39,714 nucleotides of DNA. It comes from Pseudomonas sp. UBA5706. Lineage in GTDB: Bacteria; Pseudomonadota; Gammaproteobacteria; Pseudomonadales; Pseudomonadaceae. Made by a program: the position numbers and the translations under genes. Under the pieces are notes generated by a model. That model worked only from the letters and a program-made list of their open reading frames with translations, was not told the DNA's origin and made no database searches. This document shows positions 23,832 through 32,674 of this stretch, in pieces. Each line of letters opens with the position of its first letter. Within the stretch, counting starts at the first letter, position 1. The stretch is taken from contig NZ_DIHC01000037.1 of NCBI RefSeq assembly GCF_002419965.1, positions 1-39,714 on the forward strand. Direction: 5' to 3'.

Positions 23832-24177
23832 GGGGCTTCCTTGGTCGCTTGTTTCGGAACATAGGCCGATTCTACCCAACCGCCTTCGGTGCCACAGGTT
23901 TTATCGAGGCATTCCAAGCCAGCTGACGGTGATGCGCAAACACAGAGGATGTCGCAAGAGGGAATAGAATGATGGCAACGCAAAATAATATAAAACCGCG
24001 CGCTTTTGCTGCGGTCATAGTCCGCGGACGCGCTGCCGGGCCATGCTCGACAACCGGGAGTAGCGCGCTCCGATTCGATCTGGTAAGTTCGCCCGCTTGC
24101 AGCCGCAGGGTCGGCAGGCGTCGACGATGGATCTTTACCCTGCGCAATGGCTTAGAAGAGTGAGAGGCGGTCCGTTC
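23832..24177. other. Divergent intergenic region aminotransferase / dksA
   Basis: These 346 bp must hold both promoters. A TAGAAT hexamer (minus strand, near 23870) and an AT-rich patch at about 23980-24000 are candidates, but I cannot assign convincing -35 boxes. Open frames crossing the region have no RBS and are not recognised. Confidence 0.45.
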
Positions 24178-24621
24178 ATGCCCACCGAAGAAAAGCAAAA
24201 AAGCAATCAAACGATTAGCGGTTTCGAACCCTACGTTCCGACGAAGGGCGAGGAGTACATGGGCGAGCCCATGCGCAAACACTTCACCAAGATCCTGACT
24301 AAATGGAAACAGGACTTGATGCAAGAAGTCGACCGCACGGTCGATCACATGAAAGACGAAGCGGCCAATTTCCCTGATCCTGCTGACCGTGCCAGTCAGG
24401 AAGAAGAGTTCGCTCTGGAACTGCGCGCCCGTGACCGTGAGCGCAAGCTGATCAAGAAGATCGACAAGACGCTGCAACTGATTACCGACGAAGAATATGG
24501 CTGGTGCGAATCCTGCGGCATCGAGATTGGCGTCAAGCGCCTTGAAGCCCGTCCAACGGCTGACATGTGCGTTGACTGCAAGAATCTGGCTGAAATAAAG
24601 GAAAAACAGGTCGGTAAATGA
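24178..24621 (+). CDS. dksA: DksA, RNA-polymerase-binding stringent-response factor
   Basis: The 147-aa protein has a long coiled coil with the acidic tip DPADRA (Asp67, Asp70, Ala72, matching the DxxDxA tip of E. coli DksA) and a complete four-cysteine zinc site (Cys110, Cys113, Cys131, Cys134). It works in the RNA polymerase secondary channel with ppGpp. The zinc site marks this as the main DksA, not the cysteine-poor DksA2 that Pseudomonas uses under zinc limitation. The start is set by GAGAGGCGG upstream. A terminator follows. Confidence 0.97.
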   Translation: MPTEEKQKSNQTISGFEPYVPTKGEEYMGEPMRKHFTKILTKWKQDLMQEVDRTVDHMKDEAANFPDPADRASQEEEFALELRARDRERKLIKKIDKTLQLITDEEYGWCESCGIEIGVKRLEARPTADMCVDCKNLAEIKEKQVGK

Positions 24622-24637
24622 TCCTGTTTCCGAGTAC

Positions 24638-24665
24638 GACAAAAGACGCTTAGGCGTCTTTTGTC
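24638..24665 (+). terminator. dksA terminator
   Basis: A perfect 12-bp inverted repeat (24638-24649 and 24654-24665) with a TTAG loop has the core GACGC/GCGTC followed by TTTT and preceded by AAAA. It can act in both directions. Confidence 0.85.
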
Positions 24666-24842
24666 GTTTGTGCACCTGCCCTCTCTCGCATCAACCTCGT
24701 CGCAGCCAGGTTGCCGGGGGTACGACCTGAAAATCGCTACCGACGGCAAGCCGTGGCGCTACAGCGCTCGCAACGGTGTCCTGCACGAGCCCGTGAAGCG
24801 TCCGGTTTTTCGTGCATTCGATTTCCAGTACCATCAGCCCCC

Positions 24843-25730
24843 ATGAAATTCCCTTCTTATATAGGGCGCTTTGCGCCAACCCCCAGCGGTTACCTGCACT
24901 TCGGTTCGCTGGTCGCGGCGCTGGCGTCTTATCTGGATGCGCGCTCGGTCGGCGGCCAGTGGCTGATGCGCATGGAAGACCTTGACCCGCCGCGTGAAGA
25001 ACCCGGCGCCCAGACGGCCATTCTTAACACGCTTGAAACCTATGGCTTTGAGTGGGATGGCGAACTGGTCAAGCAAAGCGACCGGCACAGCGCCTATCAA
25101 GACATCATCAATCGCTGGTTCAGCCATGGCCTGGCCTATGCCTGCACCTGCTCGCGCAAGCAGCTGGAAGGTTTCCAGGGTATTTACCCAGGCTTGTGTC
25201 GCAACGCCGGGCATTCGCCTGACAACGCCGCCATCCGCATTCGGGTGCCGGAACTGGAATATCGCTTCGAAGATAGAGTGCAGGGCGAATTTCGTCAGCA
25301 TCTGGGGCGCGACGTCGGCGACTTCGTGATTCGCCGCCGCGACGGCTTGTACGCCTATCAGTTGGCAGTGGTGCTCGATGATGGCTGGCAAGGTGTGACC
25401 GACATCGTGCGCGGCGCCGATCTGCTTGACTCCACGCCGCGTCAGCTCTATCTGCAAGAGTTGCTCGGTTTGCCGCAGCCGCGCTACTTGCACGTTCCAT
25501 TAATCACGCAACCGGACGGGCACAAGCTAGGCAAATCCTATCGCTCCCCGCCCCTGCCAGCCGATCAGGCCACGCCGCTTCTGCTACGAGCATTGCGCGC
25601 CTTGGGGCAGTCGACACCAAACGAACTGTCGTTCGCCAGCCCGCGTGAGGTCCTGGACTGGGGAATCGCCCACTGGAACGCCGAATTGATTCCACGAGTC
25701 GTCAGCATCGAGGAAGTTCGAATAGACTGA
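24843..25730 (+). CDS. gluQ: Glutamyl-Q tRNA(Asp) synthetase
   Basis: This 295-aa paralogue of the catalytic domain of glutamyl-tRNA synthetase attaches glutamate to the queuosine base at the wobble position of tRNA(Asp). The HIGH-like motif APTPSGYLHFGS (11-22), the second motif HKLGKS and the zinc-type cysteine cluster (ACTCSRKQL...YPGLC) are present; the anticodon-binding domain of GltX is absent, as expected. The start MKFPSYIGRFAP agrees with relatives, though its RBS is weak. dksA is directly upstream, as in other Gammaproteobacteria. Confidence 0.96.
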   Translation: MKFPSYIGRFAPTPSGYLHFGSLVAALASYLDARSVGGQWLMRMEDLDPPREEPGAQTAILNTLETYGFEWDGELVKQSDRHSAYQDIINRWFSHGLAYACTCSRKQLEGFQGIYPGLCRNAGHSPDNAAIRIRVPELEYRFEDRVQGEFRQHLGRDVGDFVIRRRDGLYAYQLAVVLDDGWQGVTDIVRGADLLDSTPRQLYLQELLGLPQPRYLHVPLITQPDGHKLGKSYRSPPLPADQATPLLLRALRALGQSTPNELSFASPREVLDWGIAHWNAELIPRVVSIEEVRID

Positions 25731-25854
25731 GCCAGAGCGGTTGCTGCAAATCCCAGCACAAGGGTGGCAGAAACGTCGCTTGCAGCCTGATCGCCATCCG
25801 TTACCATGCCGCCCTTCGGGCTCACGTCCTGTCGCATTCAACCCAGGAGGCCAA

Positions 25855-26031
25855 ATGTACATTTACCGATTGGTCCTGCTACTGGTGGTAGGTATCTACC
25901 TGTTCTCGCCAGCCATCATGGACTGGTGGATAGACGCGACAGGCGCCTGGTATCGACCCTACATGTTGTGGCTCATCCTGATCGTGGTGACATTCATTCT
26001 GCAGAGCCAACGAGATGCCGATGAGCTTTAG
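25855..26031 (+). CDS. cbrX: CbrX, 58-aa membrane protein coupled to cbrA
   Basis: The 58-residue protein has two hydrophobic segments (YRLVLLLVVGIYLFS and PYMLWLILIVVTFIL) around the aromatic loop MDWWIDATGAWYR, so it probably spans the inner membrane twice. A perfect AGGAGG precedes the ATG by five bases. Its last codons overlap the cbrA start by 11 bases, while cbrA itself has a poor RBS, so translation of cbrA probably depends on it. A small ORF in this position is known in Pseudomonas as cbrX; the protein's own function is unclear. Confidence 0.88.
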   Translation: MYIYRLVLLLVVGIYLFSPAIMDWWIDATGAWYRPYMLWLILIVVTFILQSQRDADEL

Positions 26032-28969
26032 CCTGACCCAGATGATCCTGGTCAGCGCCGCCTACCTGCTAGTGCTGTTCGGCGTTGCCTGGATCAGCGA
26101 ACGTGGGCTGGTCCCGCGCTGGATCATTCGCCACCCGCTGACCTACACGCTGTCGCTGGGCGTCTATGCCAGCGCATGGGCGTTCTATGGCACCGTAGGC
26201 CTGGCCTACGAATACGGCTACGGATTTCTGTCCAGTTACCTGGGAGTGTCCGGTGCATTCCTCCTGGCCCCGGTGCTGCTTTACCCCATTCTCAAAATCA
26301 CTCGCACTTACCAGCTTTCATCGCTGGCGGATCTGTTCGCCTTCCGCTTTCGCAGCACGTGGGCCGGGGCGCTGACAACAATCTTCATGCTGATCGGTGT
26401 TCTACCGCTGCTGGCTCTGCAAATTCAAGCCGTGGCGGACTCGATCGGTATCCTCACCCGCGAACCGGTGCGCAACTACGTCGCCCTGGCCTTCTGCGTC
26501 ATGATCACCCTGTTCACCATTTTTTTCGGTTCGCGCCATATCGCCACCCGGGAAAAACACGAGGGCTTGGTGTTTGCCATCGCCTTCGAATCGTTGATCA
26601 AGCTGATTGCCATCGGCGGCATCGGCATCTATGCGCTGTACGGCGTGTTCGACGGCCCGCAGAGCCTGGAACAGTGGTTGTTGCAGAACCAGAGCGCATT
26701 GGCCGCCTTGCACACCCCGCTGCAGGAGGGTCCGTGGCGCACGTTGTTGCTGGTGTTTTTTGCCTCGGCCATCGTGATGCCGCACATGTATCACATGACC
26801 TTCACCGAAAACCTCAATCCGCGCTCGCTCGTCAGCGCCAGCTGGGGCCTGCCGCTGTTTCTGCTGCTGATGAGCCTAGCGGTGCCGCTGGTGCTATGGG
26901 CCGGGCTGAAACTGGGCGCCACCACCAGCCCTGAGTATTTCACCCTCGGCATCGGGATCGCTGCGCACAACAAGTCGCTGGCACTGCTGGCTTACGTCGG
27001 CGGCCTGTCGGCGGCCAGCGGGCTGATCATCGTCACCACGCTGGCGCTGTCAGGCATGGCCCTCAACCATCTGGTGTTGCCGCTTTATCAACCGCCTGCC
27101 GAGGGCAATATCTATCGCTGGCTGAAATGGACACGCCGCGGTTTGATCGTCGCCATCATTATGGCCGGCTATGGCTTTTATCTGCTGCTGGGCGCCAAGC
27201 AGAACCTGGCCAACCTGGGCATCGTCGCCTTCGTGGCGACCCTGCAATTCCTGCCAGGCGTTCTCTCGGTGCTGTACTGGCCTGCCGCCAACCGTCGAGG
27301 GTTCATGGCCGGGCTGATTGCCGGAATCATGGTCTGGATAGTCAGCATGCTGTTGCCGCTGATTGGCAATTTCCAGGGTTTCTACATCCCGTTGCTGAAC
27401 ATGATCTACGTGCTGGACGACACCAGCTGGCACATGGCAGCCATTGCATCCCTGGCGGTCAACGTACTGGTCTTCACCCTGATTTCGCTGTTCAGCAATC
27501 CCAGCCCGGAAGAAGCCAGCGCCGCCGAAGCTTGCGCCGTGGACAACGTGCGTCGCCCCCAGCGTCGAGAGCTGCACGCGGTTTCCCCTCAGGAGTTCGC
27601 CACGCAGCTGGCCAAACCGCTGGGGGCCAAAGCTGCGCAAAAGGAAGTCGAGCAGGCGCTGCGCGACCTTTACCTGCCGTTCGATGAGCGTCGCCCCTAT
27701 GCCCTTCGTCGTCTGCGCGACCGGATCGAGGCCAACCTCTCCGGGTTGATGGGACCCAGCGTCGCCCAGGACATGGTCGAAACCTTTCTGCCCTACAAAT
27801 CCGGCAGCGAAAACTACGTCACCGAAGACATTCATTTCATTGAAAGCCGCCTTGAGGATTACCACTCACGCCTTACAGGCCTGGCCGCCGAGCTGGATGC
27901 CTTGCGCCGTTACCACCGCCAGACCCTGCAGGAGCTGCCGATGGGCGTTTGTTCGCTGGCCAAGGATCAGGAAATCCTGATGTGGAACAAGGCCATGGAA
28001 GAACTGACCGGCATAGGCGCCCAGCGTGTGGTGGGCTCGCGTCTGGAAACCATTGCCGACCCATGGAGACAGCTGTTGCTTGGCTTCATCAATGTGCCGG
28101 ACGAGCACCTGCACAAACAACGCCTGGGGCTGGACGGTCAGACCCGCTGGCTGAACCTGCACAAGGCAGCCATCGATGAACCCCTCGCGCCGGGTAACAG
28201 CGGTCTGGTGATTCTGGTTGAGGATCTGACCGACACGCAAATGCTCGAAGACAAACTGGTCCACTCCGAGCGGTTGGCGAGCATCGGCCGGCTGGCGGCA
28301 GGCGTAGCCCACGAGATCGGCAACCCGATTACCGGCATTGCCTGCCTCGCCCAGAACCTTCGCGAAGAACGGGAAGAAGACAGCGAACTGACCGAAATCA
28401 GCAGCCAGATCATCGAGCAGACAAAACGTGTCTCTCGCATCGTGCAATCACTGATGAGTTTCGCCCACGCCGGCGGTCATCAACACGCCGACGAACCCGT
28501 CTGCCTGGCCGAGGTCGCACAGGATGCCATTGGTCTGCTCGCATTGAACCGGCGCAATTTCGAGGTGCAATTCTATAACCTGTGCAACCCCAACCACTGG
28601 GTCGATGGCGATCCGCAGCGGCTGGCACAGGTACTGATCAACCTGCTCTCCAACGCTCGGGACGCATCGCCTGCAGGCAGTGCGGTACGGGTCAAGAGCG
28701 AGGCGTCCGAACATACGGTCGATTTGATCGTTGAAGACGAAGGCACCGGAATTCCCAAAGCAATCATGGACCGCTTGTTCGAACCGTTCTTCACCACCAA
28801 GGATCCGGGGGAAGGAACGGGCCTTGGGCTCGCACTGGTCTATTCCATCGTTGAAGAGCATTATGGACAAATCACCATCGACAGCCCGGCTGATGCCGAG
28901 CAACAGCGCGGAACCCGTATTCGGGTGACATTACCGCGACATGTCGAAGCGACGTCCGCCGTGAACTGA
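26021..28969 (+). CDS. cbrA: CbrA, transporter-like sensor histidine kinase
   Basis: This 982-aa protein senses carbon/nitrogen balance and phosphorylates CbrB. The N-terminal half (about 1-495) has some 12-14 membrane helices of the sodium/solute symporter (SLC5) type. A STAC-like linker (about 500-600), a coiled coil, a PAS domain (about 630-735), a HisKA domain with phospho-acceptor His764 (VAHEIGNP) and an HATPase domain (NLLSNARDAS, EDEGTGIP, GTGLGLALV) follow. The symporter part of CbrA is known to transport histidine in P. putida. ATG 26021 (MSFSLTQ) is preferred to ATG 26015 by comparison with family members. The gene overlaps cbrX and is followed by cbrB. Confidence 0.97.
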   Translation: MSFSLTQMILVSAAYLLVLFGVAWISERGLVPRWIIRHPLTYTLSLGVYASAWAFYGTVGLAYEYGYGFLSSYLGVSGAFLLAPVLLYPILKITRTYQLSSLADLFAFRFRSTWAGALTTIFMLIGVLPLLALQIQAVADSIGILTREPVRNYVALAFCVMITLFTIFFGSRHIATREKHEGLVFAIAFESLIKLIAIGGIGIYALYGVFDGPQSLEQWLLQNQSALAALHTPLQEGPWRTLLLVFFASAIVMPHMYHMTFTENLNPRSLVSASWGLPLFLLLMSLAVPLVLWAGLKLGATTSPEYFTLGIGIAAHNKSLALLAYVGGLSAASGLIIVTTLALSGMALNHLVLPLYQPPAEGNIYRWLKWTRRGLIVAIIMAGYGFYLLLGAKQNLANLGIVAFVATLQFLPGVLSVLYWPAANRRGFMAGLIAGIMVWIVSMLLPLIGNFQGFYIPLLNMIYVLDDTSWHMAAIASLAVNVLVFTLISLFSNPSPEEASAAEACAVDNVRRPQRRELHAVSPQEFATQLAKPLGAKAAQKEVEQALRDLYLPFDERRPYALRRLRDRIEANLSGLMGPSVAQDMVETFLPYKSGSENYVTEDIHFIESRLEDYHSRLTGLAAELDALRRYHRQTLQELPMGVCSLAKDQEILMWNKAMEELTGIGAQRVVGSRLETIADPWRQLLLGFINVPDEHLHKQRLGLDGQTRWLNLHKAAIDEPLAPGNSGLVILVEDLTDTQMLEDKLVHSERLASIGRLAAGVAHEIGNPITGIACLAQNLREEREEDSELTEISSQIIEQTKRVSRIVQSLMSFAHAGGHQHADEPVCLAEVAQDAIGLLALNRRNFEVQFYNLCNPNHWVDGDPQRLAQVLINLLSNARDASPAGSAVRVKSEASEHTVDLIVEDEGTGIPKAIMDRLFEPFFTTKDPGEGTGLGLALVYSIVEEHYGQITIDSPADAEQQRGTRIRVTLPRHVEATSAVN

Positions 28970-28991
28970 GACCGTCGAGAGTACCGAATCA

Positions 28992-30431
28992 ATGCCGCAC
29001 ATTTTGATCGTCGAAGACGAAACCATCATCCGCTCCGCCTTGCGCCGCCTGCTGGAACGCAATCAGTACCAGGTCAGTGAAGCCGGATCCGTGCAGGAAG
29101 CTCAGGAACGTTTCAGCATCCCGTCGTTCGACCTGATCGTCAGCGATCTGCGCCTGCCCGGGGCGCCAGGCACGGAACTGATCAAGCTCGGCCAGGGCAA
29201 ACCTGTGCTCATCATGACCAGCTACGCCAGCCTGCGCTCGGCCGTAGACTCGATGAAGATGGGCGCCGTGGATTACATCGCAAAGCCTTTCGACCATGAC
29301 GAGATGCTCCAGGCGGTCTCGCGCATCCTGCGTGATCGACAGACAGTCCAAAGCATTCAGGCTGAACGCGCGGCCAGCGCTGGCAAGGCCTCGCCCGCCG
29401 ATAAGGCAGCACTGAGCAATAGCAACGGCGAGATCGGCATTATCGGCTCCTGCCCGCCCATGCAGGATCTTTACAGCAAGATCCGCAAGGTCGCGCCGAC
29501 TGACTCCAATGTGCTGATCCAGGGTGAGTCCGGTACCGGCAAAGAGTTGGTCGCCCGCGCCCTGCACAACCTCTCACGTCGCGCCAAGGCGCCGATGATT
29601 TCGGTCAACTGCGCGGCGATCCCTGAAACCCTGATCGAGTCCGAGCTGTTCGGCCACGAAAAAGGCGCGTTCACCGGTGCAAGCGCCGGTCGCGCCGGCC
29701 TGGTGGAAGCCGCGGATGGCGGCACCCTGTTTCTCGATGAGATTGGCGAGCTGCCCCTCGAAGCGCAGGCGCGCCTGTTGCGCGTGCTACAGGAAGGCGA
29801 GATTCGCCGCGTTGGCTCGGTGCAGTCGCAAAAGGTCGATGTGCGTCTGATTGCAGCGACCCACCGCGATCTCAAGAGCCTGGCCAAGGTCGGTCAGTTC
29901 CGCGAAGACCTTTATTACCGTTTGCATGTGATCGCCTTGAAGCTGCCAGCCCTGCGTGAACGTGGCGCTGACGTCAACGAAATCGCCAGTGCGTTCCTGG
30001 CTCGCCAGAGCGCCAAGGCAGGACGCAATGACCTGCGGTTCGCCCCTGATGCCGAGCATGCGATTCGTCACTACTCCTGGCCGGGTAACGTGCGCGAACT
30101 GGAAAACGCGGTCGAGCGCGCCGTCATTCTGTGCGAGAGCCCGGACATCTCGGCCGACCTGCTGGGCATCGACATTGAACTTGGCGAGCTGGATGTCGAG
30201 GAATTCATCGGGCTTGCACCGCAACAGGCGAGCTCCAGCTCCACCGCCCATGAGCCGACCGAAGACCTGTCTCTGGAAGATTATTTTCAGCACTTCGTGC
30301 TTGAACACCAGGACCACATGACCGAGACCGAACTGGCGCGCAAGCTTGGCGTCAGCCGCAAATGCCTGTGGGAACGCCGTCAGCGCCTGGGCATTCCACG
30401 CCGCAAGACCGGTGTGGCCAGCGAAACCTGA
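28992..30431 (+). CDS. cbrB: CbrB, NtrC-family sigma-54 activator
   Basis: The 479-aa response regulator has an N-terminal receiver with phospho-Asp52 (VSDLRLP). A central AAA+ domain follows with Walker A GESGTGKE (178-185), sigma-54 contact loop GAFTGA (225-230), Walker B GGTLFLDEIGE and a C-terminal Fis-type helix-turn-helix (TELARKLGVSRKCLWERRQRL). It activates crcZ from the adjacent sigma-54 promoter and thereby relieves catabolite repression, and it controls amino-acid catabolic operons. It lies 22 bp after cbrA. Confidence 0.98.
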   Translation: MPHILIVEDETIIRSALRRLLERNQYQVSEAGSVQEAQERFSIPSFDLIVSDLRLPGAPGTELIKLGQGKPVLIMTSYASLRSAVDSMKMGAVDYIAKPFDHDEMLQAVSRILRDRQTVQSIQAERAASAGKASPADKAALSNSNGEIGIIGSCPPMQDLYSKIRKVAPTDSNVLIQGESGTGKELVARALHNLSRRAKAPMISVNCAAIPETLIESELFGHEKGAFTGASAGRAGLVEAADGGTLFLDEIGELPLEAQARLLRVLQEGEIRRVGSVQSQKVDVRLIAATHRDLKSLAKVGQFREDLYYRLHVIALKLPALRERGADVNEIASAFLARQSAKAGRNDLRFAPDAEHAIRHYSWPGNVRELENAVERAVILCESPDISADLLGIDIELGELDVEEFIGLAPQQASSSSTAHEPTEDLSLEDYFQHFVLEHQDHMTETELARKLGVSRKCLWERRQRLGIPRRKTGVASET

Positions 30432-30567
30432 GATAGCGCCGCTGTACGCAGCAAGTCCCGGCAGCGGTGGCGGCTCCAAGGATGTCATCACTGGCAGGCC
30501 ACGCCGTTACGACTGTTATCAACCCTGCAAGGCTCTGGCACGGGCCTTACAGGAATTGTGAAAAAAC

Positions 30568-30593
30568 TGTTACCTCTTCAGGGACACGTAACA
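30568..30593 (+). promoter_or_regulatory. CbrB binding site (upstream activating sequence)
   Basis: TGTTAC (30568-30573) and GTAACA (30588-30593) form a perfect dyad with a 14-bp spacer. This is the reported CbrB recognition pattern TGTTAC-N12/14-GTAACA, centred about 150 bp upstream of the predicted crcZ start, a normal distance for enhancer binding. Confidence 0.9.
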
Positions 30594-30597
30594 AAAG

Positions 30598-30632
30598 CCG
30601 GGGCGAACGGTAACGTAACCCCGGTTTTTTTT
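30598..30632 (+). terminator. cbrB Rho-independent terminator
   Basis: CCGGGG (30598-30603) pairs with CCCCGG (30619-30624), followed by eight T residues. It ends the cbrXAB transcript between the CbrB site and the crcZ promoter. Confidence 0.88.
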
Positions 30633-30702
30633 CGCATGAGAAAAATAGCGTCGTTTTGCCACACCCCTGAATTCAAAGGGCTACAGCCTATTTAGCCGAA
30701 GT

Positions 30703-30720
30703 TGGCACGCGTCCTGCTAT
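30703..30720 (+). promoter_or_regulatory. Sigma-54 promoter of crcZ
   Basis: TGGCACG-CGTC-CTGCT matches the -24/-12 consensus TGGCACG-N4-TTGCW with one change; the invariant GG (30704-30705) and GC (30716-30717) are ten bases apart. The predicted start is near 30729. Confidence 0.92.
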
Positions 30721-30728
30721 ATCTATTC

Positions 30729-31092
30729 GTACAAGAACAACAAAAATCAGTCACCCGCAAAACACCATAACAAGAACAAGACGTATCGACTCACGCATAA
30801 CAAAAACAACACGGCGGAGGCGTAGCTAACTGATTCTTTTGGAGAGGCGTTGCATTAGGGACTTGTCCCGCAACCAGGCCGAGAACAACAAAAAACTACC
30901 CTAAGGTAGTGCCTGAACTGGTTGGATCGATTGATCATTGCAGCACAGCGACCAAAGCAATCCGTTTGCTCTTGACTCCCGATTGGGAGGTTTCACAGGC
31001 GAAAGCCGTGAATTGGGCACTCAACAAAAACAAAAAGCCCGACAGACAATAAAAATAAGAGCACGTACTTTGGGGGAGCTTCGGCTCCCCCA
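30729..31092 (+). ncRNA. crcZ: CrcZ, Hfq/Crc-titrating regulatory RNA
   Basis: CrcZ binds the Hfq-Crc complex and so frees catabolic mRNAs from carbon catabolite repression. I see six A-rich CA motifs of the AAnAAnAA type at 30733-30746, 30769-30780, 30799-30810, 30884-30895, 31023-31037 and 31048-31059. The RNA lies between cbrB and pcnB, its conserved place, with a sigma-54 promoter and a CbrB site in front. The 3' end is placed at a strong hairpin (GGGGGAGC-TTCG-GCTCCCCC, 31072-31091). There is no long T-run behind it, so the true end could lie some tens of bases further. The predicted length of about 365 nt is slightly shorter than the 407 nt of P. aeruginosa. Confidence 0.94.
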
Positions 31093-31259
31093 GTAGCTTG
31101 CGGCCTAAAAATTCAGCCCGGCTCCATCCCCCTGCATCCTGCCTTTGGGCACGTCCTACGCAGCGTCCTACACCATCCCTCGACTAAATGCTAGAATCCC
31201 CGTCCATCGTGCGGTCATTCTTAGTAAGTGGCCGAATATTCCTTCAAACAGTGCCTCCC

Positions 31260-32657
31260 ATGCTGAAGAAGCTGTTCCAGTCATTCCGAACTCCTCTGCG
31301 CAAACCGCAGCAACACATGCGTACAACGCCTGAAGTGCTCAGCAGCAGCCAGCACTCGTTGCAGCGTAATCAATTCAGCCGCTACGCGGTAAACATCGTC
31401 GAACGTTTGCAAAATGCGGGCTATCAGGCCTATCTGGTCGGTGGCTGCGTTCGGGACATGATGCTGGGCATCACGCCCAAGGACTTTGACGTCGCCACCA
31501 GCGCGACACCCGAACAAGTCCGCGCTGAGTTTCGTAACGCGCGCATCATCGGTCGCCGTTTCAAGCTGGTCCACATTCATTTCGGGCGCGAAATCATTGA
31601 GGTGGCGACCTTCCGCGCCAATCACCCACAAGATGATGAAGAGGAGGACAGCAACCAGTCCTCGCGCAACGAGAGCGGTCGCATCCTGCGGGACAACGTC
31701 TACGGCACGCTGGAAAACGACGCCCAACGTCGCGACTTCACCATTAACGCCTTGTACTACGACCCGGTTACCGAGCGCGTGCTCGATTACGCCAATGGCG
31801 TACACGACATCCGCAATCGGCTGATTCGCCTGATTGGTGATCCTGAGCAGCGTTATAAGGAAGATCCGGTGCGCATGCTGCGCGCGGTTCGCTTCGCCGC
31901 CAAGCTTGATTTCGGGATCGAAAAACACAGCGCCATGCCGATTCGTCCATTGGCCCCGATGCTGCGGGACATCCCGTCGGCGCGGCTGTTCGAAGAAGTG
32001 CTGAAACTGTTCCTCTCCGGTTACGCCGAAGCGAGCTTCGAGATGCTGGTGGATCTGGAGCTGTTCGAGCCGCTGTTCCCGGCAAGCTCCAAAGCCCTGG
32101 AATACAACCCGACTTACACCCACACGCTGATCAGCGAAGCCCTGGCCAATACCGATCTGCGGGTGCGCCAGAACAAACCGGTAACACCGGCATTCCTGTT
32201 TGCGGCCTTGCTCTGGCCCGCCCTGCCTGCTCGCGTACTGCGGCTGCAGGAACGCGGCATGCCGCCCATTCAGGCAATGAACGAAGCCGCTCACGAGCTG
32301 ATTGCCGAGCAGTGCCAACGCATCGCGATTCCTAAGCGTTTCACCATCCCGATCCGCGAAATCTGGGACATGCAGGAGCGTCTGCCGCGCCGTTCTGGCA
32401 AACGTGCCGACCTGTTGCTGGACAACTCGCGCTTCCGCGCCGGTTACGACTTCCTGCTGCTGCGCGAGATCGCCGGTGAGCAGACCGATGGCCTGGGTGA
32501 CTGGTGGACCGAATACCAGGACGCCAACGACGCCGGTCGTCGCGACATGATTCGCGAGTTGGGCGGCAAGTCCGACACCGCAGGCCAAGGCCCGCGCAAA
32601 CGTCGTCGCAGCGGTGGTGGCAAGCGTAAACACGCTGGCGCAGACGCGTCGGAATGA
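31260..32657 (+). CDS. pcnB: Poly(A) polymerase I
   Basis: The 465-aa class II nucleotidyltransferase adds 3' poly(A) tails that speed RNA decay. The catalytic motif GGCVRDMMLG...DFDVATSA (about residues 58-80) with its DxD pair, the RRDFTINALYYD motif and GDPEQRYKEDPVRMLRAVRFAAKL are intact. The C-terminus is strongly basic (RKRRRSGGGKRKH), as in the E. coli enzyme. ATG 31260 (MLKKLFQSF) is used because relatives begin there; the frame opens earlier at 31188, where a TAGAAT -10-like box sits instead. folK follows closely. Confidence 0.96.
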   Translation: MLKKLFQSFRTPLRKPQQHMRTTPEVLSSSQHSLQRNQFSRYAVNIVERLQNAGYQAYLVGGCVRDMMLGITPKDFDVATSATPEQVRAEFRNARIIGRRFKLVHIHFGREIIEVATFRANHPQDDEEEDSNQSSRNESGRILRDNVYGTLENDAQRRDFTINALYYDPVTERVLDYANGVHDIRNRLIRLIGDPEQRYKEDPVRMLRAVRFAAKLDFGIEKHSAMPIRPLAPMLRDIPSARLFEEVLKLFLSGYAEASFEMLVDLELFEPLFPASSKALEYNPTYTHTLISEALANTDLRVRQNKPVTPAFLFAALLWPALPARVLRLQERGMPPIQAMNEAAHELIAEQCQRIAIPKRFTIPIREIWDMQERLPRRSGKRADLLLDNSRFRAGYDFLLLREIAGEQTDGLGDWWTEYQDANDAGRRDMIRELGGKSDTAGQGPRKRRRSGGGKRKHAGADASE

Positions 32658-32674
32658 GCGTAGGGCAGCCGAAC

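Noticed and set aside
27050..27865. Minus-strand frame opposite cbrA
   Set aside because: It is a shadow of the conserved cbrA sequence with no independent features.
30733..31059. Repeated A-rich AAnAAnAA blocks as a possible repeat array
   Set aside because: They are irregularly spaced Crc/Hfq-binding motifs of CrcZ, not CRISPR or tandem repeats.
31281..32633. Long minus-strand open frame (450 codons) opposite pcnB
   Set aside because: It lies fully antisense to the well-recognised pcnB, has no family resemblance or RBS, and such frames are common in GC-rich DNA.
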